From positions 1,116,001 through 1,180,000 of the forward strand of contig NZ_CP011503.1 of NCBI RefSeq assembly GCF_001028665.1: a stretch of 64,000 bases of DNA, written 5' to 3'. The stretch's first letter is position 1. Each line of letters begins with the position of its first letter. The notes under the pieces were generated by a model. It had not been told where the DNA came from. It was given only the letters and a program-made list of their open reading frames with translations, and ran no database searches. Positions 55,527-63,999 of the stretch are shown piece by piece. Origin of the DNA: Burkholderia pyrrocinia (GTDB lineage Bacteria; Pseudomonadota; Gammaproteobacteria; Burkholderiales; Burkholderiaceae). A program made the translations under genes and the position numbers.

Positions 55527-55678
55527 TTTTTCAGGCTCCTGTGTGGTTACGGTTGGTTTCACGTAGCCAGCTTCGTTGGGCCTGAAGCGGCGACGCTTTA
55601 GCGGATTACCAGAACCGGGCAGCGCGCTTCGCGCCAGCCGGCTTCGCCCCGCAAGTTGTCAGTTAACTCGGCGAAGCC
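55527..55678 (-). promoter_or_regulatory. Structured 5' leader of metK
   Basis: Three stems can form on the minus-strand transcript: GGCTTCGCC (55678-55670) with GGCGAAGCC (55648-55640), GCGCG (55634-55630) with CGCGC (55626-55622), and AAGCG (55598-55594) with CGCTT (55589-55585). The ribosome site and GTG follow. A regulatory leader is likely; I cannot match it to a named SAM riboswitch class. Confidence 0.4.
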
Positions 55679-55681
55679 CGT

Positions 55682-55708
55682 ATTATAGCGGCTTTCCTGA
55701 ATTGTCAC
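55682..55708 (-). promoter_or_regulatory. metK promoter
   Basis: Minus strand: GTGACA (55708-55703), 15-base spacer, TATAAT (55687-55682), a perfect -10 hexamer. It would start transcription near 55675, giving a leader of about 150 bases. Confidence 0.65.
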
Positions 55709-55791
55709 AGAGCGCCGCCCGTGATGTTTCTTCCGCTGTCTTACCACCCTGTTCGCAACGCGCCAGCCATCCGGCCCTACGGAGGTTCCGC

Positions 55792-56676
55792 ATGCTAGGC
55801 CGCCTCGGCACGCATCTCGCCATCGGCTTCCTGAAGCTGCTCGCCCTTTTGCCGTACGGCCTGACCGCGCGGCTCGGCGACGGTCTCGGCTGGCTGCTGT
55901 ACCAGATCCCCAGCGGGCGAAAGCGCATCGTACACACCAACCTGAAACTCTGCTTCCCGGACTGGAGCGACGAACGGCGCGAGGAAGTGGCCGGCCAGCA
56001 TTTTCGCCATGCGATCCGCAGCTACGTCGAGCGCAGCTACCAGTGGTTCGCGTCGGAACAGGCCTACCGCAAGCTTTTTACCGTCGAGAGCGAAGTCGAC
56101 CTCAGCGATCCGGACATGCCGCCGACCCTCTTGCTCGGCTTCCATTTCGTCGGCATCGAGGCCGGCTCGATGGCGATCAATCTCGCACTCGGCCGCATGT
56201 GCGGCTCGCTCTACACGCCGATGAAGAACCCGGAAATCGACGCCGCGGCCAAGGCCGGCCGCGGCCGCTTCGGTGCGGAGCTGGCGAGCCGGGCGGACAG
56301 CGCGCGTACCGTGCTGCGCTGGCTGCGCGACCGCAAGCCGGTGATGCTGGGCGCCGACATGGACTACGGGCTGCGCAACTCGACGTTCGTGCCCTTCTTC
56401 GGCATACCCGCCTGCACGCTGACGGCGGTCGGCCGGTTCGCCAAGACCGGCCACGCGCAGGTTCTGCCCTTTATCGGCGAGGTGTTGCCGAACTACAAGG
56501 GCTACCGGCTGAAGGTCTTCAAGCCGTGGGCCAACTACCCTACCGGCGACGACGATCTCGACGCACGGCGGATGAACGAATTCCTCGAGGAACAGATCCC
56601 GCTGATGCCCGAGCAGTACTACTGGGTCCACAAGCGCTTCAAGACGCGCCCGCCCGGCGAACCGAGCCTGTACTGA
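55792..56676 (+). CDS. lpxL: Lipid A biosynthesis acyltransferase (LpxL/HtrB type)
   Basis: 294 residues. The catalytic HX4E pair is His118/Glu123 in LLLGFHFVGIEAGSMA. The N-terminal hydrophobic segment (IGFLKLLALLPYGLTARLGD) anchors it to the inner membrane. SLYTPMKNPEIDA, GADMDYGLRNSTFVPFFGIP and the ending EQYYWVHKRFKTRPPGEPSL are family motifs. It adds a secondary acyl chain to Kdo2-lipid IVA. CGGAGG lies before the ATG. Divergent from metK over 265 bases. Confidence 0.93.
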   Translation: MLGRLGTHLAIGFLKLLALLPYGLTARLGDGLGWLLYQIPSGRKRIVHTNLKLCFPDWSDERREEVAGQHFRHAIRSYVERSYQWFASEQAYRKLFTVESEVDLSDPDMPPTLLLGFHFVGIEAGSMAINLALGRMCGSLYTPMKNPEIDAAAKAGRGRFGAELASRADSARTVLRWLRDRKPVMLGADMDYGLRNSTFVPFFGIPACTLTAVGRFAKTGHAQVLPFIGEVLPNYKGYRLKVFKPWANYPTGDDDLDARRMNEFLEEQIPLMPEQYYWVHKRFKTRPPGEPSLY

Positions 56677-56706
56677 CCCTGCCGGGCGAAACCCGCGGGC
56701 GCGCCG

Positions 56707-57030
56707 TCATGCGCGCGCCTGCGCCCTCGCCACCTTCGGCGCGCCTTTCGCGCGTGCCTGCCAGAGATCGAACGCAACCTGCTGCGCGAGCCAAAGATCG
56801 GCACGCCCGCCATTGTCTTCGCCCAGCCATGCTTCGAGACGCAGCGCCATTTCCGGCGAGATACCGGCGTGGCCGTGCAGGATCCGTGACAGCGCCGCGC
56901 GTGTCACGCCGAGCTGCGCGGCGGCCTCGGTGACGGTCAGGCCGAGCGCCGGCAGCACGTCATCGCGCAGCGCTTCGCCCGGATGGGCGGATTGAAAATA
57001 CCAGTCGACCGATCGGCCGATGCCGCCCAT
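56707..57030 (-). CDS. HigA-like antitoxin (XRE family), no toxin partner visible
   Basis: 107 residues from the ATG at 57030; an ATG at 57096 would add 22. [20 protein letters not shown] is the HigA/VapI start and [20 protein letters not shown] the helix-turn-helix, then [17 protein letters not shown]. Normally a RelE-fold HigB toxin gene lies directly upstream of higA. Here that space is 165 bases to the divergent dapF, with no toxin frame. So it is an orphan antitoxin or a lone regulator. Confidence 0.75.
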   Translation of the reverse strand: MGGIGRSVDWYFQSAHPGEALRDDVLPALGLTVTEAAAQLGVTRAALSRILHGHAGISPEMALRLEAWLGEDNGGRADLWLAQQVAFDLWQARAKGAPKVARAQARA

Positions 57031-57195
57031 TCCGCGTCGGCCGGCAACGCGAAACGCCCGCCCGCGCAGGACGCCCCTGTCGGCTGCATGTATCATTTGC
57101 GGTTGAGATCAGCACGACGAACGAGGCCTCCCGGCATGGCCGCCGGCCGTTCGCGTCGTGCTGGCCGCCTTGTTCGCCATGGAATTCCGGACCCA

Positions 57196-58065
57196 GTGAA
57201 ACTCTCGTTCACCAAGATGCACGGCGCGGGCAACGACTTCGTCGTGCTCGACGGCTATTCGCGCGCGTTGCCGCCGCTCACCGAAGCGCAGGTGCGCGCG
57301 CTCGCCAACCGGCACTTCGGCATCGGCGCCGACCAGTTGCTGCTCGTCGAAAAGCCGACCGTCGACGGCGCGGATTTCAAGTACCGGATCTTCAATTGCG
57401 ACGGCGGTGAAGTCGAACACTGCGGCAACGGCGCACGCTGCTTCGTGAAGTTCGTCAGCGACCGCGGCCTGACCGACAAGCGCAGCGTGCGCGTGCAGGT
57501 CATGAAGGGCCTGATCACGCTGACGCTGCAGGACAACGGCGAAGTCGTCGTCGACATGGGTGCGCCCGTGTTCGCGCCGGCGCAGGTGCCGTTCGTTGCG
57601 TCGGGCCTCGACGGCCGCACCGAAGGCCGCGACACGCTGTGGCCGCTCGACGTCGGCGGCGCGACGCGCTGGATCTCGACGGTGTCGATGGGCAATCCGC
57701 ACGCGGTGCAGGTCGTCGACGATGCCGAAGCGTATCCCGTGCTGGAAGAGGGCCCGCTGATCGAGCGCCACGCGCGCTTCCCCGAGCGCGTGAACGCCGG
57801 CTTCATGCAGATCGTGTCGCGCAATGAAGTGAAGCTGCGCGTGTACGAGCGCGGCGCGGGCGAGACGCTCGCGTGCGGCACGGGTGCGTGCGCAGCGGTC
57901 GCGGCCGGCATCCGGCGCGGCCTGCTCGATTCGCCCGTGACCGTGCACACGCACGGCGGCACGCTGACGATCGGCTGGGACGGCGCGAGCGACGAAGCCG
58001 CCGCGCTGATGATGGCCGGACCCGCCTCGACCGTGTTCGAAGGCGAGATCGACCTGAACGCCTGA
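57196..58065 (+). CDS. dapF: Diaminopimelate epimerase
   Basis: 289 residues from the GTG at 57196 ([20 protein letters not shown]). The catalytic Cys pair is Cys76 in [11 protein letters not shown] and Cys227 in [12 protein letters not shown]. It converts LL- to meso-diaminopimelate for peptidoglycan and lysine. Family motifs [14 protein letters not shown] and [12 protein letters not shown] are intact. First gene of a run with DUF484 and xerC, as in many proteobacteria. Confidence 0.96.
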   Translation: MKLSFTKMHGAGNDFVVLDGYSRALPPLTEAQVRALANRHFGIGADQLLLVEKPTVDGADFKYRIFNCDGGEVEHCGNGARCFVKFVSDRGLTDKRSVRVQVMKGLITLTLQDNGEVVVDMGAPVFAPAQVPFVASGLDGRTEGRDTLWPLDVGGATRWISTVSMGNPHAVQVVDDAEAYPVLEEGPLIERHARFPERVNAGFMQIVSRNEVKLRVYERGAGETLACGTGACAAVAAGIRRGLLDSPVTVHTHGGTLTIGWDGASDEAAALMMAGPASTVFEGEIDLNA

Positions 58066-58102
58066 CCCTGCAACGTCCTTGATAACTGAACGCGCCAGCC
58101 AC

Positions 58103-58828
58103 ATGAACGATCGCGAAGTCGCCGACTACCTGCTCGCCAATCCCGAATTCTTCGCGCAGCACGCCGAGCTGCTCGCGACGATCCGTCTCGCGAACCCGCA
58201 CGGCAAGGCCGCGATCTCGCTGCAGGAGCGGCAGATGGAGATGCTGCGCGACAAGAACAAGCATCTCGAGCGCCGCCTCGCCGAGCTCGTGCGCTACGGC
58301 CACGAGAACGACAGCCTGTCCGCGAAGTTCAGCCGCTGGACCGCGCGCGTGATCGCGGAACGCGATCCGTACGCGCTGCCGCGCACGATCGCCGACGGCA
58401 TCGCCGACGTGTTCGACGTGCCGCAAACCGCGCTGCGCGTGTGGGACGTCGCCGACACCTACGCGCAGGCCGACTTCGCGCGCCAGGTCGGCGAGGAAGT
58501 GCGCCTGTTTACGAACGGCCTGTCGACGCCGTACTGCGGCGCGAACACGGGCTTCGAGGCCGCGCAGTGGCTCGCGCCCGCAGTTGCCGCCGCGGCCGCG
58601 AATGCGGCGGAAGGCGCTGAAGCCGCACCCGCCGGCGACGGCTCGGCCACATCGGTCGCACTGCTCGCGCTGCGCGCGCCGCTCGCCGGCACCGACGCGC
58701 CCGCGTTCGGCCTGCTGGTACTCGGCTCGCCCGATCCGCGCCGCTTCCACGACGGGATGGCCACCGACTTCCTCGCGCAGATCGCAACGCTCGCGAGCGC
58801 GGCGCTCACGCGCCTGCTGCCGCACTGA
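58103..58828 (+). CDS. DUF484 family protein
   Basis: 241 residues from the ATG at 58103. MNDREVADYLLANPEFFAQH is the conserved DUF484 start, then ISLQERQMEMLRDKNKHLER and RLAELVRYGHENDSL, a coiled region. The rest is GAF-like in outline, with an Ala-rich insertion near residues 155-180. It sits between dapF and xerC in many proteobacteria; its role is unknown. xerC starts 9 bases after its stop. Confidence 0.9.
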   Translation: MNDREVADYLLANPEFFAQHAELLATIRLANPHGKAAISLQERQMEMLRDKNKHLERRLAELVRYGHENDSLSAKFSRWTARVIAERDPYALPRTIADGIADVFDVPQTALRVWDVADTYAQADFARQVGEEVRLFTNGLSTPYCGANTGFEAAQWLAPAVAAAAANAAEGAEAAPAGDGSATSVALLALRAPLAGTDAPAFGLLVLGSPDPRRFHDGMATDFLAQIATLASAALTRLLPH

Positions 58829-58837
58829 CCGCACGCG

Positions 58838-59758
58838 ATGACAGACGATCCGGTCGCCGCCTACCTGTCGAACCTGAAGCACGTCAGGCAGCTGTCGGAA
58901 CATACGCTGCGCGCGTACACGCACGAACTCGACGAACTGAAGAAGCTCGCGGCCGGCCGGCCGCTCGACACGCTGACGGCTGCCGACATGCGCGGCGCGG
59001 TTTCCCGTGCGCATGCGGGCGGGCTGTCCGCGCGGTCGATCTCGCACCGCCTTTCGGCATGGCGCGCGTTCTACCGCTGGCTCGCGCAGCGCATCGAGAT
59101 GCCCGCGAACCCGGTTGCCGCGGTGCGCGCGCCGAAACGCCCGAAAACCTTGCCGAAGGCGCTGTCGGTCGACGACGCGTCGGCGCTGATGGACGCACCG
59201 CTCTCCGGCACGACCGAGAGCATCCGCGATCACGCGATCCTCGAACTGTTCTATTCGTCCGGGCTGCGCCTGGCCGAGCTGATCGGGCTCGACGTCATGT
59301 ACACGCAGGCCGACGGCTACCGCTCGGCCGGCTGGCTCGATCTCGCCGAAGCCGAAGTCACCGTGCGCGGCAAGGGCAACAAGGAGCGCAAGGTGCCGGT
59401 CGGCCGCAAGGCGATCGATGCGCTGAATGCGTGGCTCGCGGTGCGCGGCGAGTTCGTGAAGCACGACCCGCATCCGCTGTTCGTGTCCGTGCGCGGCAAC
59501 CGGATGTCGCCCGGCGTCGTGCGCGAGCGCGTGAAGCGCGCGGCGCTCGCCGCCGGCATTCCCGCCAACGTCCACCCGCACGTGCTGCGCCACTCGTTCG
59601 CGACGCACGTGCTGCAGTCGAGCGGCGACCTGCGCGCGGTGCAGGAATTGCTCGGCCACGCGAGCGTCTCCGCGACGCAGGTCTATACGTCGCTCGACTT
59701 CCAGCATCTCGCGAAGATTTACGACAGCGCGCATCCGCGCGCGAAGAAGCGCGACTGA
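58838..59758 (+). CDS. xerC: Tyrosine recombinase XerC
   Basis: 306 residues. All active-site residues are seen: Arg144 (SGLRLAEL), Lys in GKGNKERKVP (near 179-182), His248/Arg251 (HVLRHSFATH), His274 (LLGHASV) and Tyr283 (VYTSLDFQ). The N-terminal core-binding domain starts VAAYLSNLKHVRQLSEHTLR. With XerD it resolves chromosome dimers at dif. Position after DUF484 marks it as the housekeeping XerC and not a phage integrase. Confidence 0.95.
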   Translation: MTDDPVAAYLSNLKHVRQLSEHTLRAYTHELDELKKLAAGRPLDTLTAADMRGAVSRAHAGGLSARSISHRLSAWRAFYRWLAQRIEMPANPVAAVRAPKRPKTLPKALSVDDASALMDAPLSGTTESIRDHAILELFYSSGLRLAELIGLDVMYTQADGYRSAGWLDLAEAEVTVRGKGNKERKVPVGRKAIDALNAWLAVRGEFVKHDPHPLFVSVRGNRMSPGVVRERVKRAALAAGIPANVHPHVLRHSFATHVLQSSGDLRAVQELLGHASVSATQVYTSLDFQHLAKIYDSAHPRAKKRD

Positions 59759-59834
59759 CGCGCGTCCCGTGTTACCCGCCGCGCGCGGCGACCGGCAACG
59801 GTCGGCTTCGCGCGCGGCCCATTTCGATCCCATC

Positions 59835-61049
59835 ATGCAAACCGTCACCCTCAAGCCGTCCAAGGAAAAATCGCTGCTGCGTCGCCATCCGTGGATCTAC
59901 GCCAATGCGATCGACCGCGTCGACGGCAAGCCCGCGCCCGGCGCAACCGTGATCGTGCGCTCGCACGACGGCCGCTTCCTCGCGCGCGGCGCGTACAGCC
60001 CGCAGTCGCAGATCCGCGTGCGCGTGTGGAGCTTCGACGAGAACGAGCCGATCGACCACGCGTTCTTCAAGCGCCGCGTGCAGCGCGCGGTCGCGCACCG
60101 CACGACGATGGTGTCCGGCACGGGTGCGGTGCGGCTCGTGTTCGGCGAGGCCGACGGGCTGCCGGGGCTGATCGTCGATTACTACGTCGCTGACACCGCG
60201 GAAGCCGGCGCGGCGCCGCGCGGCCAGCTCGTCTGCCAGTTCATGGCCGCGGGCGTCGAAGCGTGGAAGGACGCGATCGTCGCGGCGCTCACCGGCGCGA
60301 CGGGCTGCCCGAACGTGTACGAGCGCTCGGACGTGTCGATCCGCGACAAGGAAGGCCTTGAACAGACGACCGGTGTGCTGGCCGGCGATGCGCCGCCCGC
60401 GACGCTGATCGCGAACGAAAACGGCGTGCGCTATCACGTCGACGTGCCGAACGGCCACAAGACGGGCTTCTACGTCGACCAGCGCGACAACCGCGCGCTC
60501 GTCGCGCAGTACGCGGCCGACCGCGACGTACTGAACTGCTTCTGCTACACGGGCGGCTTCTCGCTCGCGGCGCTCAAGGGCGGTGCGAAACGCGTCGTAT
60601 CGATCGACTCGTCGGGCGATGCGCTCGCGCTCGCGCAGCAGAACGTCGTCGCCAACGGCTTCGACGCCGAACGCGCGACCTGGCTCGACGCCGACGCATT
60701 CAAGACGCTGCGCCGTCTCGTCGACGAAGGCGAGCGTTTCGACCTGATCGTGCTCGATCCGCCAAAGTTCGCGCCGACCCGCGACAGCGTCGATCGCGCG
60801 GCGCGCGCGTACAAGGACATCAACCTGAGCGGCTTCAAGCTGCTGCGTCCGGGCGGCCTGCTGTTCACGTACTCGTGCTCGGGTGCGATCGACATGGACC
60901 TGTTCCAGAAGATCGTCGCGGGCGCGGCAGCCGACGCGAAGGTCGACGCGCGCATCCTGAAGCGGCTCGGCGCGGGCGTCGATCACCCGCTGCTCGCCGC
61001 ATTCCCGGAAGGCGAATATCTGAAGGGCCTGCTGTTGCAAATCGTCTGA
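59835..61049 (+). CDS. rlmI: 23S rRNA cytosine methyltransferase, RlmI type
   Basis: 404 residues from the ATG at 59835 (MQTVTLKPSKEKSLLRRHPW). An N-terminal PUA domain (RRHPWIYANAIDRVDGKPAP, then GAYSPQSQIRVRVWSFDEN) is followed by an EEHEE-like middle and the Rossmann methyltransferase: NCFCYTGGFSLAALKGGAKR (SAM site) and FDLIVLDPPKFAPTRDSV (DPPKF). E. coli RlmI makes m5C1962 in 23S rRNA. No longer frame is needed; the ORF upstream of 59835 lacks features. Confidence 0.9.
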   Translation: MQTVTLKPSKEKSLLRRHPWIYANAIDRVDGKPAPGATVIVRSHDGRFLARGAYSPQSQIRVRVWSFDENEPIDHAFFKRRVQRAVAHRTTMVSGTGAVRLVFGEADGLPGLIVDYYVADTAEAGAAPRGQLVCQFMAAGVEAWKDAIVAALTGATGCPNVYERSDVSIRDKEGLEQTTGVLAGDAPPATLIANENGVRYHVDVPNGHKTGFYVDQRDNRALVAQYAADRDVLNCFCYTGGFSLAALKGGAKRVVSIDSSGDALALAQQNVVANGFDAERATWLDADAFKTLRRLVDEGERFDLIVLDPPKFAPTRDSVDRAARAYKDINLSGFKLLRPGGLLFTYSCSGAIDMDLFQKIVAGAAADAKVDARILKRLGAGVDHPLLAAFPEGEYLKGLLLQIV

Positions 61050-61242
61050 TCGCCCCGATCTTGGCGGACACCCTGGTCCGCCGGCCCCGCCTGGCGGGCC
61101 AGCGCTTTCGCCTGTCGTCCGGACGACGGGCGGGGGCTTGACAGGTATGTTTCAATGGATGTTTGTGCGCCCCGGCTCGTCACGCGAGGGCGCGACGCAC
61201 ATCCTGGTTTTGACCCCGATTCACGAACCACAGGCGACCGAC

Positions 61243-62319
61243 ATGGCCACTCCCGTCACCATCCTTACCGGCTTTCTCGGCAGCGGCAAGACGACGCTGC
61301 TCAAGCGCATCCTGAACGAACAGCACGGCATGAAGATCGCCGTGATCGAGAACGAGTTCGGCGAAGAGAACATCGACAACGAAATCCTCGTGCAGGATTC
61401 GAACGAGCAGATCATCCAGATGAGCAACGGCTGCATCTGCTGCACGATCCGCGGCGACCTCGCACGCGCACTCGGCGATCTGGCTGCGAAGAAGCGCGAA
61501 GGCAAGCTCGACTTCGACCGCATCGTGATCGAGACGACCGGCCTCGCGAACCCGGGCCCCGTCGCGCAAACCTTCTTCATCGACAGCGAAATCGCCGACG
61601 ACTTCCTGCTCGACGCGGTCATCACGCTCGTCGACGCGAAGCACGCGAACGCGCAGCTCGACGAACACGAAGTCGTGCAGCGCCAGGTCGGTTTCGCCGA
61701 CCGCCTGTTCATCACGAAGTCGGATCTCGTCGACGACCAGGCCGTCGCCGGCCTCAAGCACCGCCTGATGCACATGAACCCGAAGGCGACGATCAAGGTC
61801 GTGAACTTCGGCGAAGCCGACATCAAGGAAATCTTCGACCTGCGCGGCTTCAACCTGAACGCGAAGCTCGAGATCGACCCCGACTTCCTCGCCGAAGACG
61901 ATCACGCGCACCATCACCACGATCACGGCCATGATCACGATCACGCCGATTGCGACCACGATCACGGCCAATGCGCGCACGATCACGACCACGGCCACCA
62001 CCACCACCACGCGCACCACGACGACAAGATCAAGTCGTTCGTGTACCGCAACGATCGCCCGTTCGACCCGAACAAGCTGGAAGACTTCCTCGGCGGCATC
62101 CTGCAGATCTACGGCGAGCGGATGCTGCGCTACAAGGGCGTGCTGTTCATGAAGGGCGTCGACCGCAAGGTCGTGTTCCAGGGCGTGCACCAGATGATGG
62201 GCAGCGACCTCGCCGCGAAGTGGCTGCCGGCCGAGAAGAAGACCAACAAGATGGTGTTCATCGGCGTCGACCTGCCGCAGGACCTGATCACCGACGGCCT
62301 CGACGCCTGCCTCGCCTGA
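61243..62319 (+). CDS. COG0523 family G3E GTPase with His-rich metal loop (CobW/ZigA-like)
   Basis: 358 residues from the ATG at 61243. Walker A is LTGFLGSGKTTLLKRIL, the metal-binding CXCC motif is GCICCTIRGDLA, Walker B/DIVIE-type IVIETTGLANPGP, and TKSDL is the guanine motif (NKxD-like). Residues about 220-260 form a His/Asp-rich loop with over 20 histidines, then the CobW C-domain (FVYRNDRPFDPNKLEDFLGG). The family delivers zinc, cobalt or other metals to target proteins. The dksA neighbour, lacking zinc ligands, points to zinc homeostasis. Confidence 0.9.
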   Translation: MATPVTILTGFLGSGKTTLLKRILNEQHGMKIAVIENEFGEENIDNEILVQDSNEQIIQMSNGCICCTIRGDLARALGDLAAKKREGKLDFDRIVIETTGLANPGPVAQTFFIDSEIADDFLLDAVITLVDAKHANAQLDEHEVVQRQVGFADRLFITKSDLVDDQAVAGLKHRLMHMNPKATIKVVNFGEADIKEIFDLRGFNLNAKLEIDPDFLAEDDHAHHHHDHGHDHDHADCDHDHGQCAHDHDHGHHHHHAHHDDKIKSFVYRNDRPFDPNKLEDFLGGILQIYGERMLRYKGVLFMKGVDRKVVFQGVHQMMGSDLAAKWLPAEKKTNKMVFIGVDLPQDLITDGLDACLA

Positions 62320-62814
62320 CGCGCGCGGGCGCCGTTTGCGCCCCTTTGCGCCCCGTCCGCGCCGCCGCTTTCGCGGCGGTCCCGGGGGCGGCGTGCAGGC
62401 AGGGTTTCGCCGTCATCGCTTTTTCGCGATTTGCGCGTTATATTTTCTAGATATTGGCGCAGCCGACGGGGATCGACCCGATACGGCGCCCGCTTGCGAT
62501 TCAGTTACAATACGTGCCCGCTGGAGTACGGCAACAAACAGGCCCGGTTCTTGCTGAACCAGTTTTCCGGGCATCGCAACCGCGCCGGATCGCCAATCCG
62601 CCACCCGGCCGCGGCCGATGCGATCTGCCGCGCAGCACACCGGTTCGCCGCGCGCGCAAATCCGCGCCAGGCCTATCCTGGTATTTGAGAACCGGTTTTC
62701 CAGAGGCTTTCGGCCCCGCGGCGGCAAATCGCAAATGAATGCAAACGCGGTTGCGGGTAATCCCAAAGTGCAGGCAATATCTGTCGATTTGCCGCACATT
62801 GAAGAAGCAAGCAG
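62320..62814. promoter_or_regulatory. Long leader region of dksA
   Basis: 495 bases with no strong gene. CCGCCGC/GCGGCGG hairpin at 62362-62379 follows the GTPase gene. An AT-rich imperfect palindrome lies at 62432-62461, with TGCGC and GCGCA outer arms around TTATATTTTCTAGATAT. A TACAAT box (62506-62511) and a GGTTC/GAACC stem (62546-62560) come later. A 27-codon frame from ATG 62735 ends in the dksA start codon (ATGA). Confidence 0.4.
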
Positions 62815-63231
62815 ATGACGAAGAAACTCTTGACCGAAGCCGAAATCCTGAAGATGAGCGACAAGGATTACATGAATGAGGATCAGCTCGCCTTCTTCAA
62901 AAATCGGCTCGAACAGTTGCAGGCGGACATCCTCAAGAATGCAGGCCAGACGACCGAGAACCTCCGCGAGACGGTGATCGTGCCTGATCCCGCCGATCGC
63001 GCGACGATCGAGGAAGAGCACGCGCTCGAGCTGCGCACGCGCGATCGCGAACGCAAGCTCCTCAAGAAGGTTCAGCAGTCGCTCGCCCGCATCGATTCCG
63101 GCGATTACGGCTGGTGCGAGGAAACCGGCGAGCCGATCGGCATTCCGCGCCTCCTCGCGCGTCCGACGGCCACGCTGTCGCTCGAGGCGCAGGAGCGCCG
63201 CGAGTTGCGCCAGAAGCTGTTCGGCGACTGA
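62815..63231 (+). CDS. dksA: RNA polymerase-binding transcription factor DksA, zinc-finger residues replaced
   Basis: 138 residues. The coiled-coil part starts MNEDQLAFFKNRLEQLQADI, with the acidic tip pair in PDPADRATIEEE (DxxDxA), which reaches into the RNA polymerase secondary channel and works with ppGpp. The C-terminal finger should have four Cys (C-x2-C-x17-C-x2-C). Here it reads C-x2-T-x17-S-x2-A (WCEETG, then TLSLEA), so only the first Cys remains, as in Pseudomonas DksA2, which works without zinc. Starts behind GAAGAAG. Confidence 0.93.
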   Translation: MTKKLLTEAEILKMSDKDYMNEDQLAFFKNRLEQLQADILKNAGQTTENLRETVIVPDPADRATIEEEHALELRTRDRERKLLKKVQQSLARIDSGDYGWCEETGEPIGIPRLLARPTATLSLEAQERRELRQKLFGD

Positions 63232-63266
63232 TCGAGCGGCGTTCCGCTCCGACACGCTGCTTCCCG

Positions 63267-63292
63267 AAAGCGCGCGGCCTGCCGCGCGCTTT
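63267..63292 (+). terminator. Rho-independent terminator after dksA
   Basis: AAAGCGCGCGGC (63267-63278) with GCCGCGCGCTTT (63281-63292), followed by more T's. Confidence 0.88.
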
Positions 63293-63336
63293 TTGTTTTT
63301 CCGGCACCGGTTCCCGGCCGATTTGCCCCTCCGCCT

Positions 63337-63364
63337 CTTGATATCCCGGCGCGCGCCCTAAAAT
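63337..63364 (+). promoter_or_regulatory. Candidate hslV promoter, heat-shock-like
   Basis: CTTGATA (63337-63343), 12-base spacer, CCCTAAAAT (63356-63364) resembles the sigma-32 consensus CTTGAAA...CCCCAT. The same bases hold a sigma-70 reading, TTGATA-N15-TAAAAT. About 100 bases before the hslV start. Confidence 0.4.
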
Positions 63365-63462
63365 GAAACGGACGCGCGCCGGGCCGCTCCCCGGCGCACT
63401 GCGATTCACGCGGCGGCGCCTCGCGCCGCCCGACTCTTCCCCGTTTTTCTCAAGGAACGCAG

Positions 63463-63999
63463 ATGGAGCAATTTCACGGCACGACCATCGTTTCGGTCCG
63501 GCGCGGCGACCAGGTCGCGCTCGGCGGCGACGGCCAGGTAACCCTCGGCAACATCGTCATGAAGGGTGGCGCGCGGAAAGTGCGGCGGATCTACAACAAC
63601 CAGGTTCTGGTCGGATTCGCGGGCGGCACCGCCGATGCGTTCTCGCTGCTCGACCGCTTCGAGGCGAAGCTCGAGAAGCACCAGGGCAACCTGACCCGTG
63701 CGGCCGTCGAGCTCGCGAAGGACTGGCGCACCGACCGGATGCTGCGCCGCCTCGAGGCGATGCTGATCACGGCCGATGCGACCACCACGCTCGTGATCAC
63801 CGGCAACGGCGACGTGCTCGACCCGGAAGGCGGCATCTGCGCGATCGGCTCGGGCGGCGCGTACGCGCAGGCCGCGGCCCGCGCGCTCGTCGAGAACACC
63901 GAGCTGTCGCCGCGCGAGATCGTCGAGAAGTCGCTCGGGATCGCCGGTGACATGTGCATCTACACGAACCACAACCGCATCATCGAAACGATCGAGTAA
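63463..63999 (+). CDS. hslV: ATP-dependent protease proteolytic subunit HslV
   Basis: 178 residues. The short propeptide MEQFHG is removed to expose the catalytic Thr7 (TTIVSVRR), as in threonine peptidases of the proteasome type. [51 protein letters not shown] and [15 protein letters not shown] are typical. It forms the double hexamer core of the HslVU protease; hslU is expected just after the window. AAGGAA lies before the ATG. Confidence 0.97.
   Translation: MEQFHGTTIVSVRRGDQVALGGDGQVTLGNIVMKGGARKVRRIYNNQVLVGFAGGTADAFSLLDRFEAKLEKHQGNLTRAAVELAKDWRTDRMLRRLEAMLITADATTTLVITGNGDVLDPEGGICAIGSGGAYAQAAARALVENTELSPREIVEKSLGIAGDMCIYTNHNRIIETIE

Noticed and set aside
55527-55678. Known SAM-II or SAH riboswitch at metK
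   Set aside because: A CTAAAG stretch is present, but the pseudoknot arms needed for SAM-II and the conserved SAH core could not be found.
56707-57030. Complete higBA toxin-antitoxin pair
   Set aside because: No RelE-type frame could be found before or after the antitoxin.
58838-59758. Integrase of a mobile element
   Set aside because: The tyrosine recombinase sits in the dapF-DUF484-xerC order with no att sites, phage genes or codon shift, so it is housekeeping XerC.
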